This document shows, piece by piece, positions 45,168-54,689 of a stretch of DNA of 64,000 nucleotides; positions within the stretch are counted from its first letter, which is position 1; each line of letters begins with the position of its first letter. A program made the position numbers and the translations under genes. The stretch covers positions 186,001 to 250,000 of the forward strand of contig CAWGUF010000009.1 in assembly GCA_963825625.1 (NCBI GenBank). Reading direction: 5' to 3'. This DNA is from CAMDPA01 sp963825625. Its GTDB lineage: Bacteria > Pseudomonadota > Alphaproteobacteria > Rhizobiales > Hyphomicrobiaceae. The notes under the pieces are model-generated. The model was not told where the DNA came from and did no database searches. It was given only the letters and a program-made list of their open reading frames with translations.

Positions 45168-45346
45168 GCCTCATTGTCCCGATAATCACAACAATCTATC
45201 CCTTATCTGATCCATTATCGCGCCACCCGGAACTACTTATCGTGTTGGGATTGGGTGCGACCGCCTCGCCGGGAGGTGTAACAAGGGGGCTTGGCGGGCT
45301 GGGTGTGACGGGCCGGGCGTGACGGCACCAATCAGGGCAGGGTGAC

Positions 45347-46054
45347 ATGACGGCAAAGAGAGTTTGTATAGTGACCGGCGTTGGTGACGGAACCGGCGCC
45401 GCAATCGCGCGCCGGTTTGCTTCTGGCGGCTACACTGTTGCGATGGTCGCCCGGAACGAACGTCGCTTGCAGGCCCTGCAGGACGAGCTTCCCGGGTCCA
45501 GATCCTATGTCTGCGACATCAGCGACCTGGACGCGCTTCAAGCCATGATCGCTGCTGTCAGGAAAGACATGGGGGCCGCAGAGGTTCTGGTGCACAACGC
45601 GGGCTCATCCACCTGGGGTAACTTTTTGACTTCGGATCCGACAGCGCTGGAACGGAATTTTCGAGTGAACGCCACGGCCCTTCTTTACCTTGCCAGAGGC
45701 GTCGCACCGGAAATGATCGAAGCGGGCAGAGGCGCCATACTGATCACTGGCAATTCGGGCTCCTACCGTGGAAGGCCGAACTCTGCCGTCTATGCGCCAA
45801 CCAAGGCGGCGCAAAGAATTCTGGCGGAGTCGATGGCGCGTGATCTCTGGCCTAAAGGTGTTCATGTGGCCTATGTGGCAGTCGATGCGCTGATCGACAC
45901 GCCACGGACCAGACCTGCGGCGGCACCCGACAAGCCCGATGATTATTTTGCGAAGCCCGCTGCAATCGCGGAAGAGTTTTATCACCTCGCGCATCAGGAT
46001 CGCTCTGCCTGGGCGTTTGATGTTGTCATTCGTCCATTCGGTGAGAAATGGTGA
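45347..46054 (+). CDS. Short-chain dehydrogenase/reductase
   Basis: The 235-residue SDR has a cofactor motif VTGVGDGTGAAIARRF (TGxxxGxG with an extra Asp), NAG in VLVHNAGSSTWG, a serine in ITGNSGSYRG and the catalytic YxxxK in SAVYAPTKAA. The basic residue pair ARNERR after strand 2 suggests NADP(H). An AGGGCAGGG ribosome site precedes the ATG. It lies in a stretch (45.2-46.9 kb) of visibly lower GC than its neighbours, together with the TauE gene. Confidence 0.9.
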   Translation: MTAKRVCIVTGVGDGTGAAIARRFASGGYTVAMVARNERRLQALQDELPGSRSYVCDISDLDALQAMIAAVRKDMGAAEVLVHNAGSSTWGNFLTSDPTALERNFRVNATALLYLARGVAPEMIEAGRGAILITGNSGSYRGRPNSAVYAPTKAAQRILAESMARDLWPKGVHVAYVAVDALIDTPRTRPAAAPDKPDDYFAKPAAIAEEFYHLAHQDRSAWAFDVVIRPFGEKW

Positions 46055-46112
46055 GCAGGCAGCACGCCCGGCTTGCAGGATGCCGAATGAAGTTTGAGGA
46101 GCCGATTATCGA

Positions 46113-46868
46113 ATGGACGCAATTCTTCAGAATCTGAACGGTGCTTGGACACTGAGCTTGCTGCTTGCCGCGTGCGTTGCGCTGCCAAGTGGCATTATCC
46201 AAGGATATGCGGGCTTTGGCGGAGCGTTGTTCGCAACGCCGTTGTTTGCTTTGTTGTTTGGTCCGGTAACGGGGTTCAGCATCATCGTCATTCTGATGCT
46301 GGTCAGCCAACTGCAACTGTTCGCCCAGGCGGTGCGCCAAGCCGACTGGAAAGAGGTCGCACCGATTGCCGGCTCCAGCGCTATTGCCATGACGCTGGGG
46401 CTCTTTTTTCTGGTGTCGGCAGATCCTTCTTTTATCCGGCGGGGCATGGGTGTGCTCATTCTTCTGATTACCGTATTCATGATTTTCGGCTACAAATACA
46501 CGGGAAAAAGGAGGGCCTTGGTCGGCGCGGCGACCGGCTCGGTTGCCGGCGCTATTACTGGCTCATTTGGTGTGCCCGCTTTTCCGCTCTCCGCCATATA
46601 TTTTCACAATTCGGCGCTCGCCCCGGCAATTATCAGAGCGAACGTACTGACAGCCCTTAGCTGCACTTTGATGGTTTCGATTATCGGGCTGAGCCTGCAT
46701 GGCGTCTACACTGGCTCTATAATTGCGCGCGCGGCTCTGCTGGCGCCGGTCTTCGCTATCGGAGTCTATGCCGGACAGTATCTGTTCCGAGTGGCGCCGG
46801 TTGATGGGTTCAAAAAAGTAACGTACGCGGTGCTGATTTGCACCGCGCTCATGATGTTGGTGAGCTAA
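46113..46868 (+). CDS. TauE/SafE-family membrane anion exporter-like protein
   Basis: The 251-residue integral membrane protein has about eight hydrophobic helices and the TauE/SafE style N-terminus (GIIQGYAGFGGALFATPLFALLFGP). A second related half begins near LVGAATGSVAGAITGSFGVP. Such proteins move sulfite, sulfoacetate or similar small anions; the substrate is unknown here. It starts 58 bp after the SDR gene and is followed by a strong hairpin terminator. Codon use is less GC-rich than that of the flanking genes. Confidence 0.88.
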   Translation: MDAILQNLNGAWTLSLLLAACVALPSGIIQGYAGFGGALFATPLFALLFGPVTGFSIIVILMLVSQLQLFAQAVRQADWKEVAPIAGSSAIAMTLGLFFLVSADPSFIRRGMGVLILLITVFMIFGYKYTGKRRALVGAATGSVAGAITGSFGVPAFPLSAIYFHNSALAPAIIRANVLTALSCTLMVSIIGLSLHGVYTGSIIARAALLAPVFAIGVYAGQYLFRVAPVDGFKKVTYAVLICTALMMLVS

Positions 46869-46873
46869 CGGAG

Positions 46874-46917
46874 TATCCGATCGGACGCGATCGCTTCAGC
46901 GATCGACCGATCGGATA
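46874..46917. terminator. Bidirectional terminator between tauE-like gene and lrp
   Basis: A long palindrome has outer arms TATCCGATCGG/CCGATCGGATA and inner arms CGATCGCT/AGCGATCG around TC. It lies between two converging genes and ends in AAAA on the plus strand, so a T run follows the hairpin on one side only. Confidence 0.85.
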
Positions 46918-46925
46918 AAACTGCT

Positions 46926-47396
46926 CTAATCCAAGGGCAGCTCGGTGCGGTAGGCGACCTGCTTCAGGGCGAAGCTCGACTTGATGTTGGCGATGCCTGG
47001 CACCTTGGTCAGGTGGCGCATCAGGAACTGCTCGTAGGCATCGAGGTCGGCGACGACGACGCGGAGCAGATAATCCGCCTCGCCCGTCATCAGGTAGCAT
47101 TCCATGACCTCTGGCCGCTTGAGCACGGTCTGCTCGAAGGACTCCAGTGCGCCTTCCACCTGCCGTTCCAGCGTGACCGATACGAACACGCTGACAGGCA
47201 GGCCGACCGCCTTCTGGTCGATCACCGTGGCATAGCGCGTGATGATGCCGGCGCTCTCCAGGCGGGCCACGCGACGCGCGCACGGGCTAGGCGACAGTCC
47301 GACCCGGTCGGCCAGGTCGACGTTGGAGATGCGAGCGTCCGCCTGCATGGTCTTGAGGATTTCCCGGTCGATACGATCCAGCGGCGGATTTGGCAT
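46926..47396 (-). CDS. Lrp/AsnC-family regulator
   Basis: The 156-residue regulator has an N-terminal helix-turn-helix (LDRIDREILKTMQADARISN, then VGLSPSPCARRVARLE) and a RAM domain (VMECYLMTGEADYLLRVVV, VPGIANIKSSFALKQV). It is divergent from the E1-like gene at 47544 with a 147-bp shared control region. The pair matches the mdeR/mdeB arrangement known from Pseudomonas methionine catabolism, so it likely controls that gene in response to an amino acid or keto acid. Confidence 0.92.
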   Translation of the reverse strand: MPNPPLDRIDREILKTMQADARISNVDLADRVGLSPSPCARRVARLESAGIITRYATVIDQKAVGLPVSVFVSVTLERQVEGALESFEQTVLKRPEVMECYLMTGEADYLLRVVVADLDAYEQFLMRHLTKVPGIANIKSSFALKQVAYRTELPLD

Positions 47397-47543
47397 GTTT
47401 TATCGTTTCATGCGAGTGTGGCGCGCGATTCGGCCAATATTATGGGGAAAACTGGTCGACAACGCAAGGATTCCCCGGGCAGCTTCAGGCTATTCTGGCG
47501 GCCGAGCTGGACACAGACCGGCGGCCGATCAGCGAGGTCCCCC

Positions 47544-49895
47544 ATGACCGTTCACATCCCATTCTCAACGCCGTCTGCTGGTGCGACTTCTGCTGTCGCC
47601 AAGGCTAGAGAACTGGAGATTCTCGGGGCGCTGGAACGCAAAGTGCTGTGGCTGTCGAGCTGGATGATCCATCACGCCAACCATGTCCGGGAGAACAGGG
47701 ACGGTCTGAAGGTCGGCGGTCACCAGTCCTCGTGCGCGTCGGCTGCCACGCTGATGACGGCGCTGTTCTTCAAGGCCTTGAAGGCGGAGGATCGGATTGC
47801 GGTGAAGCCGCATGCCTCGCCTGTTTTCCACGCCATCCAATATCTGCTCGGCCGGCAAAGCCTCGACAAGCTGGAGCGGTTCCGCGCGCTGGGGGGCGCT
47901 CAGGCTTATCCGTCGCGGACGAAGGATACCGATGGCGTCGATTTCTCGACCGGCTCGGTCGGGCTCGGTGTCGGCGTGACGCTGTTCGCCTCGATCGTGC
48001 AGGATTACCTGCTCGCGCGCCGGCCGGAGATGGAAACCGGCCGGATGGTTGCGGTGATGGGTGATGCCGAGCTCGACGAAGGCAACGTGTTCGAGGCGCT
48101 GCTGGAGGGCTGGAAGCACGATGTCAGGAATTTGTGGTGGGTGATCGACTACAACCGGCACAGTCTGGACGGTACGGTCAACGATCATCTGTTCAACAAG
48201 ATCACGCAGTTCTTCGAGACGGTCGGATGGCGCGTCGAGCCTTTGAAATACGGCAAGCAGTTGTCACGCGCGTTCGAGGGGCCGGCGGGCGGCGCGCTGA
48301 AGCGTTGGATCGATGATTGCCCGAACCAGCTGTATTCCGCCTTGACCTACAAGGGCGGCACGGAAGGCGGTGCGGTATGGCGCGAGCACCTGAAGCGTGA
48401 CATCGGCGGTTCGGCCGGGCTTGCGGAGCTGCTCGATTGCCACGACGACCACAGCCTGCATGCACTGATGACCAACCTTGGCGGGCATGACATGGCGACC
48501 CTGACGGAGGCGTTCGGGGCCGTCACGGACGAAGCGCCGCGGTGCTTCATCGCCTACACGATCAAGGGTTATGGTCTGCCGCTGGCCGGGCATCGCGACA
48601 ATCACGCGGGCCTGATGACAGAGGCGCAGGTCGGTGCGCTGCGCCGGGCGTGGGGGATCGGGGAGGGGCAGGAATGGGAGCCGTTCGCCGGCCTGGAGGT
48701 GTCGCAGCCGGAGCTGGAGGGCTATCTGGCGCAAGTGCCCTGGCGGCAAAAGCCGCTGCAGCAGGCGCTGCGGCCGACCGTCATCAAGGGGACCATCCCC
48801 AGGGCCGCGGCCAAGAAGATTTCGACGCAAGCGGCGTTCGGCGGGCTGCTGGCGGAGATTGCAAAGGGTGAGGATGCGCTGCGGCATCGGCTGGTCACGA
48901 CCTCGCCCGACGTGGCGGTTTCGACGAACCTGGCGGGCTTCATCAACCGGCGCGGCGTGTTCCATCGCACGGAGCGGAAGGACACGTTCCGGGACGAGCA
49001 TGTCGCCTCGCCGCTGAAATGGATGCAGGGTCCGAACGGACAGCATATCGAGCTCGGCATCGCGGAGAACAACCTGTTCTTGATGCTGGCGGCGCTGGGG
49101 CTGTCGGAGCCGCTGTTCGGCGAGCGGCTGCTGCCGGTGGGCACCGTCTACGATCCGTTCGTCAATCGCGGGCTCGATGCCCTGATCTACGCCTGCTACC
49201 AGGACGCGCGCTTCATGCTGGCCGGGACGCCTTCGGGTATCACGCTGGCACCTGAGGGCGGCGCGCACCAGTCGATCAACACGCCGCTGGTGGGCATGTC
49301 GGTGCCGGGGCTGGCGAGCTACGAGCCGGCCTTCGCGGACGAATTGGCAACGCTCGTGGACTGGGGCTTCCAGCATATGCAGCGGCGCGACGGCGGTGCG
49401 GTCTATCTGCGCCTGTCGACGCGTACGCTGGAGCAGCCGGAGCGAAAGATGAGGCCGGAGCTGGCGGCGGATATCATCGCGGGCGGCTATTGGCTGATAG
49501 AGCCCAGCGATGGGGCGAAACACGCGATCATCTACTGCGGCGCTGTTGCACCGGAGGCGATCGAGGCGTGCAGCCGGTTGCGCGAGGCTGATCCTGGTAC
49601 GGGGGTTCTCGCGGTCACGTCCCTCGACAGATTGCATCAGGATTGGCTGGAGCTCGCGGGGGAGAGCCATATCGCCGGCCTGCTGTCGCGGCTGGAGCGG
49701 ACGACAGGTCTGGTGACGGTGATCGACGGACACCCCGCGGCCTTGTCCTGGCTGGGTGCTGTCGCCGGTCATCCTGTCCGGGCGCTCGGGGTCACGGCCT
49801 TCGGCCAGTCGGCCGATCTTCCGGATCTTTACCGGCAGCACGGCATCGATGCGGAGGCGATCGCTGCTGCTGCCCTGCAGGTGGGCGCGCGATGA
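47544..49895 (+). CDS. Homodimeric E1-type 2-oxoacid dehydrogenase / transketolase-like protein (MdeB-like)
   Basis: The 783-residue ThDP enzyme starts MTVHIPFSTPSAGATS (ATG 47544). The reading frame is open further upstream, but that part is antisense to the Lrp gene. It has the substrate-channel segment GLKVGGHQSSCASAATLMTA, the ThDP motif MGDAELDEGNVFEALLEGW...NRHSLDG, and a pyrimidine domain with IELGIAENNLFLML. It resembles the homodimeric pyruvate dehydrogenase E1 and MdeB, which oxidises 2-oxobutyrate. No E2/E3 or methionine gamma-lyase gene is near. The Lrp neighbour supports a role in amino-acid-derived 2-oxoacid use; the substrate is inferred. Confidence 0.82.
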   Translation: MTVHIPFSTPSAGATSAVAKARELEILGALERKVLWLSSWMIHHANHVRENRDGLKVGGHQSSCASAATLMTALFFKALKAEDRIAVKPHASPVFHAIQYLLGRQSLDKLERFRALGGAQAYPSRTKDTDGVDFSTGSVGLGVGVTLFASIVQDYLLARRPEMETGRMVAVMGDAELDEGNVFEALLEGWKHDVRNLWWVIDYNRHSLDGTVNDHLFNKITQFFETVGWRVEPLKYGKQLSRAFEGPAGGALKRWIDDCPNQLYSALTYKGGTEGGAVWREHLKRDIGGSAGLAELLDCHDDHSLHALMTNLGGHDMATLTEAFGAVTDEAPRCFIAYTIKGYGLPLAGHRDNHAGLMTEAQVGALRRAWGIGEGQEWEPFAGLEVSQPELEGYLAQVPWRQKPLQQALRPTVIKGTIPRAAAKKISTQAAFGGLLAEIAKGEDALRHRLVTTSPDVAVSTNLAGFINRRGVFHRTERKDTFRDEHVASPLKWMQGPNGQHIELGIAENNLFLMLAALGLSEPLFGERLLPVGTVYDPFVNRGLDALIYACYQDARFMLAGTPSGITLAPEGGAHQSINTPLVGMSVPGLASYEPAFADELATLVDWGFQHMQRRDGGAVYLRLSTRTLEQPERKMRPELAADIIAGGYWLIEPSDGAKHAIIYCGAVAPEAIEACSRLREADPGTGVLAVTSLDRLHQDWLELAGESHIAGLLSRLERTTGLVTVIDGHPAALSWLGAVAGHPVRALGVTAFGQSADLPDLYRQHGIDAEAIAAAALQVGAR

Positions 49896-50049
49896 GGTGC
49901 CGATCTGCCGGCAAAGAATGCGGCTTCACAGCCTTTGCGGTGCGTTCTAATCTTCGAGAAATACAAGGGGAGGCCGTCAACGTAGCGGACGCTATTTCTG
50001 GAGAGGCTCTGTCCGGCTCGCGCCGGATGGCACATATCAGGAGATTCCG

Positions 50050-50883
50050 ATGGACGGAGCGAGCATCGGCACGCCTTATCGCACGATTACGGTGAAGCGT
50101 TACAATCCGCATGTCGGAGCCGAAGTCGGCAACATAGATCTCACGCGGCCGCTGACGGAACTGGAGCTTGCGGACGTGCGCAGGGCCTTCACCGAAAACT
50201 TGGTGCTGTTCTTTCGCGACCAGAAGATCAGCTTCGAGGATCACGCCCGGCTGGCTGGTTATTTCGGCACCATCGGGCAGCACGTCGGCAAGAAAACCAA
50301 CAGCCAGGCGACCGAGGACGAGCGTGTGCGAAAGTTCCACGCCGACGGCGAGACGCCGCGCGTGTCCGGCAATGTCTGGCATACGGACCAATCGTGTGCT
50401 CCGATCCCGCCGCTGGCAAGCATCCTGTATCTGCACACCATCCCGCCAGACGGCGGCGGGGATACCGGATTTGCCAGCATGTATGCGGCCTACGAGGCGC
50501 TGTCGGCGCCGATGAAGGCATACCTTTCCGGGCTTACCGCGGTGCATGATGGGGCGCACGTGTTTGGTGCAGGGACGCCGAATGCGGTGCATCCGGTTGT
50601 CGTGCGGCATCCGGAGAGCGGTCGCAAGCTGCTGTTCGTCAATCGCGCTTTCACTGTACGGATCAAGGAGGTCCCGAGAGAGGAAAGCGACGCTATTCTG
50701 GGCTTCCTGTTCGATCATTGCATGCGGCCGGAATGGACGACGCGGTTCCGCTGGGAGCCGCACTCGATTGCCTTCTGGGACAACCGTTGCGCGCAGCATC
50801 GCGCGATTGCGGATTATCTGCCGAACGTGAGATCGGGGTTTCGCGTCCAGATCGAGGGTACGGTGGCGCCGGTCGCCGGTTGA
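50050..50883 (+). CDS. TauD/TfdA-family Fe(II)/2-oxoglutarate dioxygenase
   Basis: The 277-residue protein has the family pattern. VKRYNPHVGAEVGNIDLTRPL is at the N-terminus, the metal pair His111-x-Asp113 is in NVWHTDQS, and TIPPDGGGDTGFASMYAAYE follows. The distal iron histidine is in CAQHRAIADYLP and the 2-oxoglutarate arginine in VRSGFRVQIEG. It could release sulfite from taurine or act on another small substrate. The nearest regulator is the Lrp gene across the E1-like gene. Confidence 0.92.
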   Translation: MDGASIGTPYRTITVKRYNPHVGAEVGNIDLTRPLTELELADVRRAFTENLVLFFRDQKISFEDHARLAGYFGTIGQHVGKKTNSQATEDERVRKFHADGETPRVSGNVWHTDQSCAPIPPLASILYLHTIPPDGGGDTGFASMYAAYEALSAPMKAYLSGLTAVHDGAHVFGAGTPNAVHPVVVRHPESGRKLLFVNRAFTVRIKEVPREESDAILGFLFDHCMRPEWTTRFRWEPHSIAFWDNRCAQHRAIADYLPNVRSGFRVQIEGTVAPVAG

Positions 50884-50951
50884 AGGGCGGCTGGCCTGGT
50901 CGTGCGGGTTTGGCGCGCTTGGAGGAGGTCTCTCGTACGGCCTCCTACCTC

Positions 50952-51930
50952 TTACCAGCGCACGAGGACGGCTCCCCAGGTGAAGCCACCGCCCATCGCT
51001 TCCATCAGCACGAGGCTGCCGCGGCTGATCTTGCCTTCCTCGAAGGCCTGATTGAGGGCCAGGGGGATCGAGGCGGCCGACGTGTTGCCGTGATGGGCCA
51101 ACGTCATCACGATCTTCTCGGGTGACACGCCAAGCTTCTTGGCGACGCCGTCGAGTATCCGCTTATTGGCCTGGTGGGGCACATAAAGGTCGACCTCGTC
51201 GGGGGAGAAGCCGGCATCCTGCAGCGTTTCCTCGATGACGCCCGAAATCTTGTTGACGGCGTGGCGAAACACCTCGCGCCCGTTCATTCGCAGATGTCCG
51301 GTGGTGCGGGTGGAGCCGGGGCCGCCGTCGACATAAAGCAGATCTTCATAGCGACCGTCGGAGCGGATGCGGGAGGCGAGTATCCCGCGGTCCTCGCGCG
51401 TGCCGGCCTGGGCGTCCGCTTCCAGCACAACCGCGCCGGCGCCGTCGCCGAACAGCACGCAGGTCGGTGCGGTCCTGCCAATCGAGGATGCGCGAGAATG
51501 TCTCGGCGCCGACGACCAGCGCGCGCTTGAATTGTCCGGCCTTGAGGAAATTGTCTGCCGTTGCCACACCGTAGACGAAGCCGGAGCATACGGCCTGCAC
51601 GTCGAAGGCAGCGCCGTTCGAAATCCCCAACTCGGCCTGAATTCTGACGGCGGTTGCGGGAAAGGTGCGGTCGGGTGTCGCCGTTGCGCAGATGACGAGG
51701 TCGATTGCCTCGGCGGAAAGGCCGGAGCGGTCGAGGGCCTGCTGGGCTGCCTTGATGCCGAGGTCGGATGTGCGCTCGTGGTCGGCGGCGATATGGCGCG
51801 ACTTTATACCGGTGCGCGCGGTGATCCACTCATCGGTCGTGTCCACCATTCTGGACAGATCGGCGTTGGTGAGACGCCGCGCGGGCAGGTAGGCACCTAC
51901 GCCTCGGATGACAGATCTGATTACGGCCAC
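50952..51930 (-). pseudogene. fabH: 3-oxoacyl-ACP synthase III (FabH), one frameshift
   Basis: FabH starts fatty-acid synthesis by condensing acetyl-CoA with malonyl-ACP. From GTG 51930 (AVIRSVIRGVGAYLPARRL) it has DTTDEWITARTGIKSRHIA, the nucleophile region FDVQAVCSGFVYG, a late catalytic His in PHQANKRILDG and Asn in ALAHHGNTSAAS. One extra G near 51465 breaks the frame between ILDWQDR and TCVLFGDGAGAVV. With it removed the protein has about 325 residues, as expected. It is the only fabH in the window and is normally essential, so a sequence error is the likeliest cause. It follows plsX by 108 bp. Confidence 0.93.
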
Positions 51931-52038
51931 GCTATTTCCCTCGAACCCTGCGTCTCGTCGCTCGTCGGATCGGACTGACATCGCTGCTCGACTCAATCTC
52001 GAACGTCCACCGGGTGGATTGCCCCGCAAGGCCAGCTG

Positions 52039-53079
52039 TTAGGTTGTTCTGGCACTAAGCTTGCCATGAAAGGCGTCGAGATCGGCGGTCAGACGTGTGA
52101 CGAGACCACTCTCTGCCATGTCGTAGCCGAGATCGACCGCGCTAGCAAAGCCCAGTGCGTCGGTACCGCCGTGGCTCTTGATCGCGAGGCCGTTGAGGCC
52201 GAGAAAAGTTCCCCCGTTCGAGCGCCGAGGATCGATCTTTCTTTTCAACACGCGAAATCCCCCCTGTGCCAGCAGCGCCCCGACGCGGGACCAGATCGAG
52301 CGGGTCATCGCATCCTTCAGGTACTGGCCCATCTGGCGGGCGGTGCCTTCGGCCGTCTTAAGAGCGATGTTGCCAGTAAATCCTTCTACCACAACGACAT
52401 CCACTCTGCCTTGGCCGATTTCATCGCCTTCCACAAAGCCTTGGTAGTCGATCGGCAGTCCCTCGATTTCCTTCAACCAGACATGGGCCTGCTTGACCTC
52501 GTCGGCGCCCTTGATTTCTTCCACACCGACATTGAGCAATCCGACCGTTGGCCTTTCTATATGGAACAGGGCACGCGCCATGGCCGCACCCATCAGGGCA
52601 TAATCGCATAATTGCCGGGTCGTCGCGCCGATATTGGCGCCAACATCGAGAACGATCGATTCGGAGCGAACTGTCGGCCAGATGGCGGCGATGGCCGGGC
52701 GTTCGATTTCGGCGACGGGCTTCAAAAGCAGCCGGGAGAGCGCCATCAGTGCGCCCGTGTTGCCTGCCGAGACAGCGACGTGCGCCTCGCCTTTGCGTAC
52801 TGCCTCAAGCGCCATCCACATGCTCGACCCTTTGCCGCGCCTGATTGCCTGGCTCGGTTTGTCGTGCATGCCGATCGTCAAACCGGTGTGAACAATGCGG
52901 ACGCGGTTGTGCAGAGCCGTCTGATTCGCGACCAACGGTGCTATCCGGGCTTCATCGCCGAACATGATGAATTCGAGCGAGGGATGGCGCACGGCGGAGA
53001 TGGCTGCTCCGGGCACAACCACATCAGGGCCGAAGTCGCCACCCATGGCGTCCAGCGCAATGAGAAACGCTGTCGGCAT
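52039..53079 (-). CDS. plsX: Phosphate acyltransferase PlsX
   Basis: PlsX makes acyl-phosphate from acyl-ACP for phospholipid synthesis. The 346-residue protein starts MPTAFLIALDAMGGDFGPDV and has AVSAGNTGALMALS, VLDVGANIGATTRQL, NVGVEEIKGADEVKQA and DVVVVEGFTGNIALKTAEG. Its order with fabH downstream and DUF177 upstream is the common arrangement in this group. Confidence 0.97.
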   Translation of the reverse strand: MPTAFLIALDAMGGDFGPDVVVPGAAISAVRHPSLEFIMFGDEARIAPLVANQTALHNRVRIVHTGLTIGMHDKPSQAIRRGKGSSMWMALEAVRKGEAHVAVSAGNTGALMALSRLLLKPVAEIERPAIAAIWPTVRSESIVLDVGANIGATTRQLCDYALMGAAMARALFHIERPTVGLLNVGVEEIKGADEVKQAHVWLKEIEGLPIDYQGFVEGDEIGQGRVDVVVVEGFTGNIALKTAEGTARQMGQYLKDAMTRSIWSRVGALLAQGGFRVLKRKIDPRRSNGGTFLGLNGLAIKSHGGTDALGFASAVDLGYDMAESGLVTRLTADLDAFHGKLSARTT

Positions 53080-53364
53080 CCGTCAACCGCTCGATATCTT
53101 CAAGGACCTTTGACCAATTTCCGCCCGCCAAGGGTCAGCCCCCGAATGTGCTCGGGGCCGAGGCCGGGTGCGTGCTGTAGCCGGCGCAACATACGCTTTT
53201 GCGCGCCGCGCACAACCATATCCTTGCGACCGGCCATCAGGCCATGCTGTCGCGGGAAGGCTGAACATACAATAGGCTGCACCGATTGAACTGATTTCGC
53301 ATCCGGCCCAGGCAAGACGGAGCGTAAGAAGGGGGCGTGTGCGACGCCACGCTAATCGGGCACG
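53080..53364. other. Gene-free interval between DUF177 gene and plsX
   Basis: No rpmF or other known gene is visible. A 45-codon minus-strand reading (53100-53237) was examined but has no family features. The interval could hold a plsX promoter. Confidence 0.45.
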
Positions 53365-53901
53365 CTAATCGGATTTGGGCCTGAGCCGGGAAAGCGCGGC
53401 AAACGGGCCGTCCACGCCGGCTTCGCCATCTTTTTTGCGTTCGGTTTCATCTTGCCAATCGAATTCGGCGTCGGGCGAGCGGGGGTATGGGTCCAGCGCG
53501 GCAAACAGCGTTTCAGCAATGATTCGTCCGACATCGAGGCGTTGCTGCTCGATGGGCTCGATGTCAGGTACGGCGAGGGCCTCGCGCTCCACATTCTCCT
53601 GGGCGGGCATGTGCGAGGGGGGGCGAAACTCGACCTCGAGCGGCTCAGTGATCAAGCTTGTGACGGGCTCGAGGCTGACGATGCATTCCTGCTGGACACG
53701 GGCGGTCAGCTCACCTGTCATGACAAACGATCCGGCTCGCCCGGGGCGGATCCGGTAGTCTGCCTGCAAGACCTCGATCCCGAGCAGGCCGAATTTGGCG
53801 GTCAGGGCTTCGATCTGGGTGTTGTCGGCCTTGCGACGGACCTGCAGGCCCTGATCGGGGATATCGGTTGTAAGGTGGGCCCAATCCGTCTCGATGGTCA
53901 T
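53365..53901 (-). CDS. DUF177/YceD-family protein
   Basis: The 178-residue protein belongs to the YceD family, associated with 23S rRNA accumulation in bacteria and plants. The family core is RVQQECIVSLEPVTSLI near residues 68-84, followed by an acidic stretch (LDVGRIIAETLFAALDPYPR) typical of the C-terminal half. It overlaps the CBP3-type chaperone gene by 4 bp (ATGA), and plsX lies downstream. Function in this organism is inferred only from family data. Confidence 0.9.
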   Translation of the reverse strand: MTIETDWAHLTTDIPDQGLQVRRKADNTQIEALTAKFGLLGIEVLQADYRIRPGRAGSFVMTGELTARVQQECIVSLEPVTSLITEPLEVEFRPPSHMPAQENVEREALAVPDIEPIEQQRLDVGRIIAETLFAALDPYPRSPDAEFDWQDETERKKDGEAGVDGPFAALSRLRPKSD

Positions 53902-54473
53902 GTGGTTGCGGCCTCCCAGCCTTCGTGGCCGTCGGGGCCGAGCACGGGCAGCTCGATCCGGCCGGTCAGGATTTCCGGCATCGCGATGGTGGCGAGCCGG
54001 GCTTCCGTCCGGCGCATGTAGGTCGCGAGCTCGGCGGCGGCATCATTGGGTGGCGGCGTTGCCCACGCGTGGGTGGCCAGCACGTTGGTCAGGCTGGAGC
54101 CGCTAGTGTCGCTATCGAGTGCCTGGCCGTAATCCCGGTTGCGGTCGTATAGCGCGGCCGCGGCGCGCTTGACCTTCCTGGCCACGACCATGTCGCCGAC
54201 GCCCATCTCACGTAGGCAGTCGTCCATGTCGGTTACGAACGTCTCGGTGAGCGCGCGCGCCAGCTCGTTCGTGCTGTCGCCGTCCTGGGCAAGGCGCCGG
54301 ATCGCCAGCACGACGTGCAGCAACACCATCTCGAAGCGGCCCTCCGGAGTGTCGGGCACGCCCAGACGCGTGTAAAACCAAGGTGAGCGGGATCGCGCCA
54401 CGAGCCGGCCATAAAGCTCTGTTGCCGTCCGATGGTGGGCATTGCGCCGTGAGAAAAGGGGCCAGGCTGGCAT
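53898..54473 (-). CDS. Ubiquinol-cytochrome c chaperone family protein (CBP3-like)
   Basis: This CBP3/UQCC-type protein assists assembly of cytochrome bc1. The 191-residue protein starts MPAWPLFSRRNAHHRTATEL (ATG 54473). The family region reads TATELYGRLVARSRSPWFYTRLGVPDTPEGRFEM (given here in two motifs: TATELYGRLVARSRSPW and YTRLGVPDTPEGRFEM), then ETFVTDMDDCLREMGVGD and RKVKRAAAALYDR. It sits upstream of DUF177 and overlaps it by 4 bp. It is divergent from bamE, as in related genomes. Confidence 0.92.
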   Translation of the reverse strand: MPAWPLFSRRNAHHRTATELYGRLVARSRSPWFYTRLGVPDTPEGRFEMVLLHVVLAIRRLAQDGDSTNELARALTETFVTDMDDCLREMGVGDMVVARKVKRAAAALYDRNRDYGQALDSDTSGSSLTNVLATHAWATPPPNDAAAELATYMRRTEARLATIAMPEILTGRIELPVLGPDGHEGWEAATT

Positions 54474-54689
54474 AGCTACCCGAGACTTGGTGGTGGTGGA
54501 AGTCAGGTGACAGTTCGACCTGTTGCATTGCAATCGTGTCAGGCAAGCGCTAAGCGCATCGGACACGGTCCATAGGACTGATTCTATTCTAGGGAAAATC
54601 TTTCCCGGGAACTAGATTTATGCGGCTCTGGCGGTCCGTACAAGCAGGTGGGGCTGTGCTGTCGGAGCGTTGGTGCCGGTGGTGGGGCG

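Noticed and set aside
48264..49841. 525-codon minus-strand open frame
   Set aside because: It is antisense to the E1-like gene, with no motif.
53100..53237. Small minus-strand ORF as rpmF
   Set aside because: The translation lacks the L32 pattern and is rich in Arg without conserved features.
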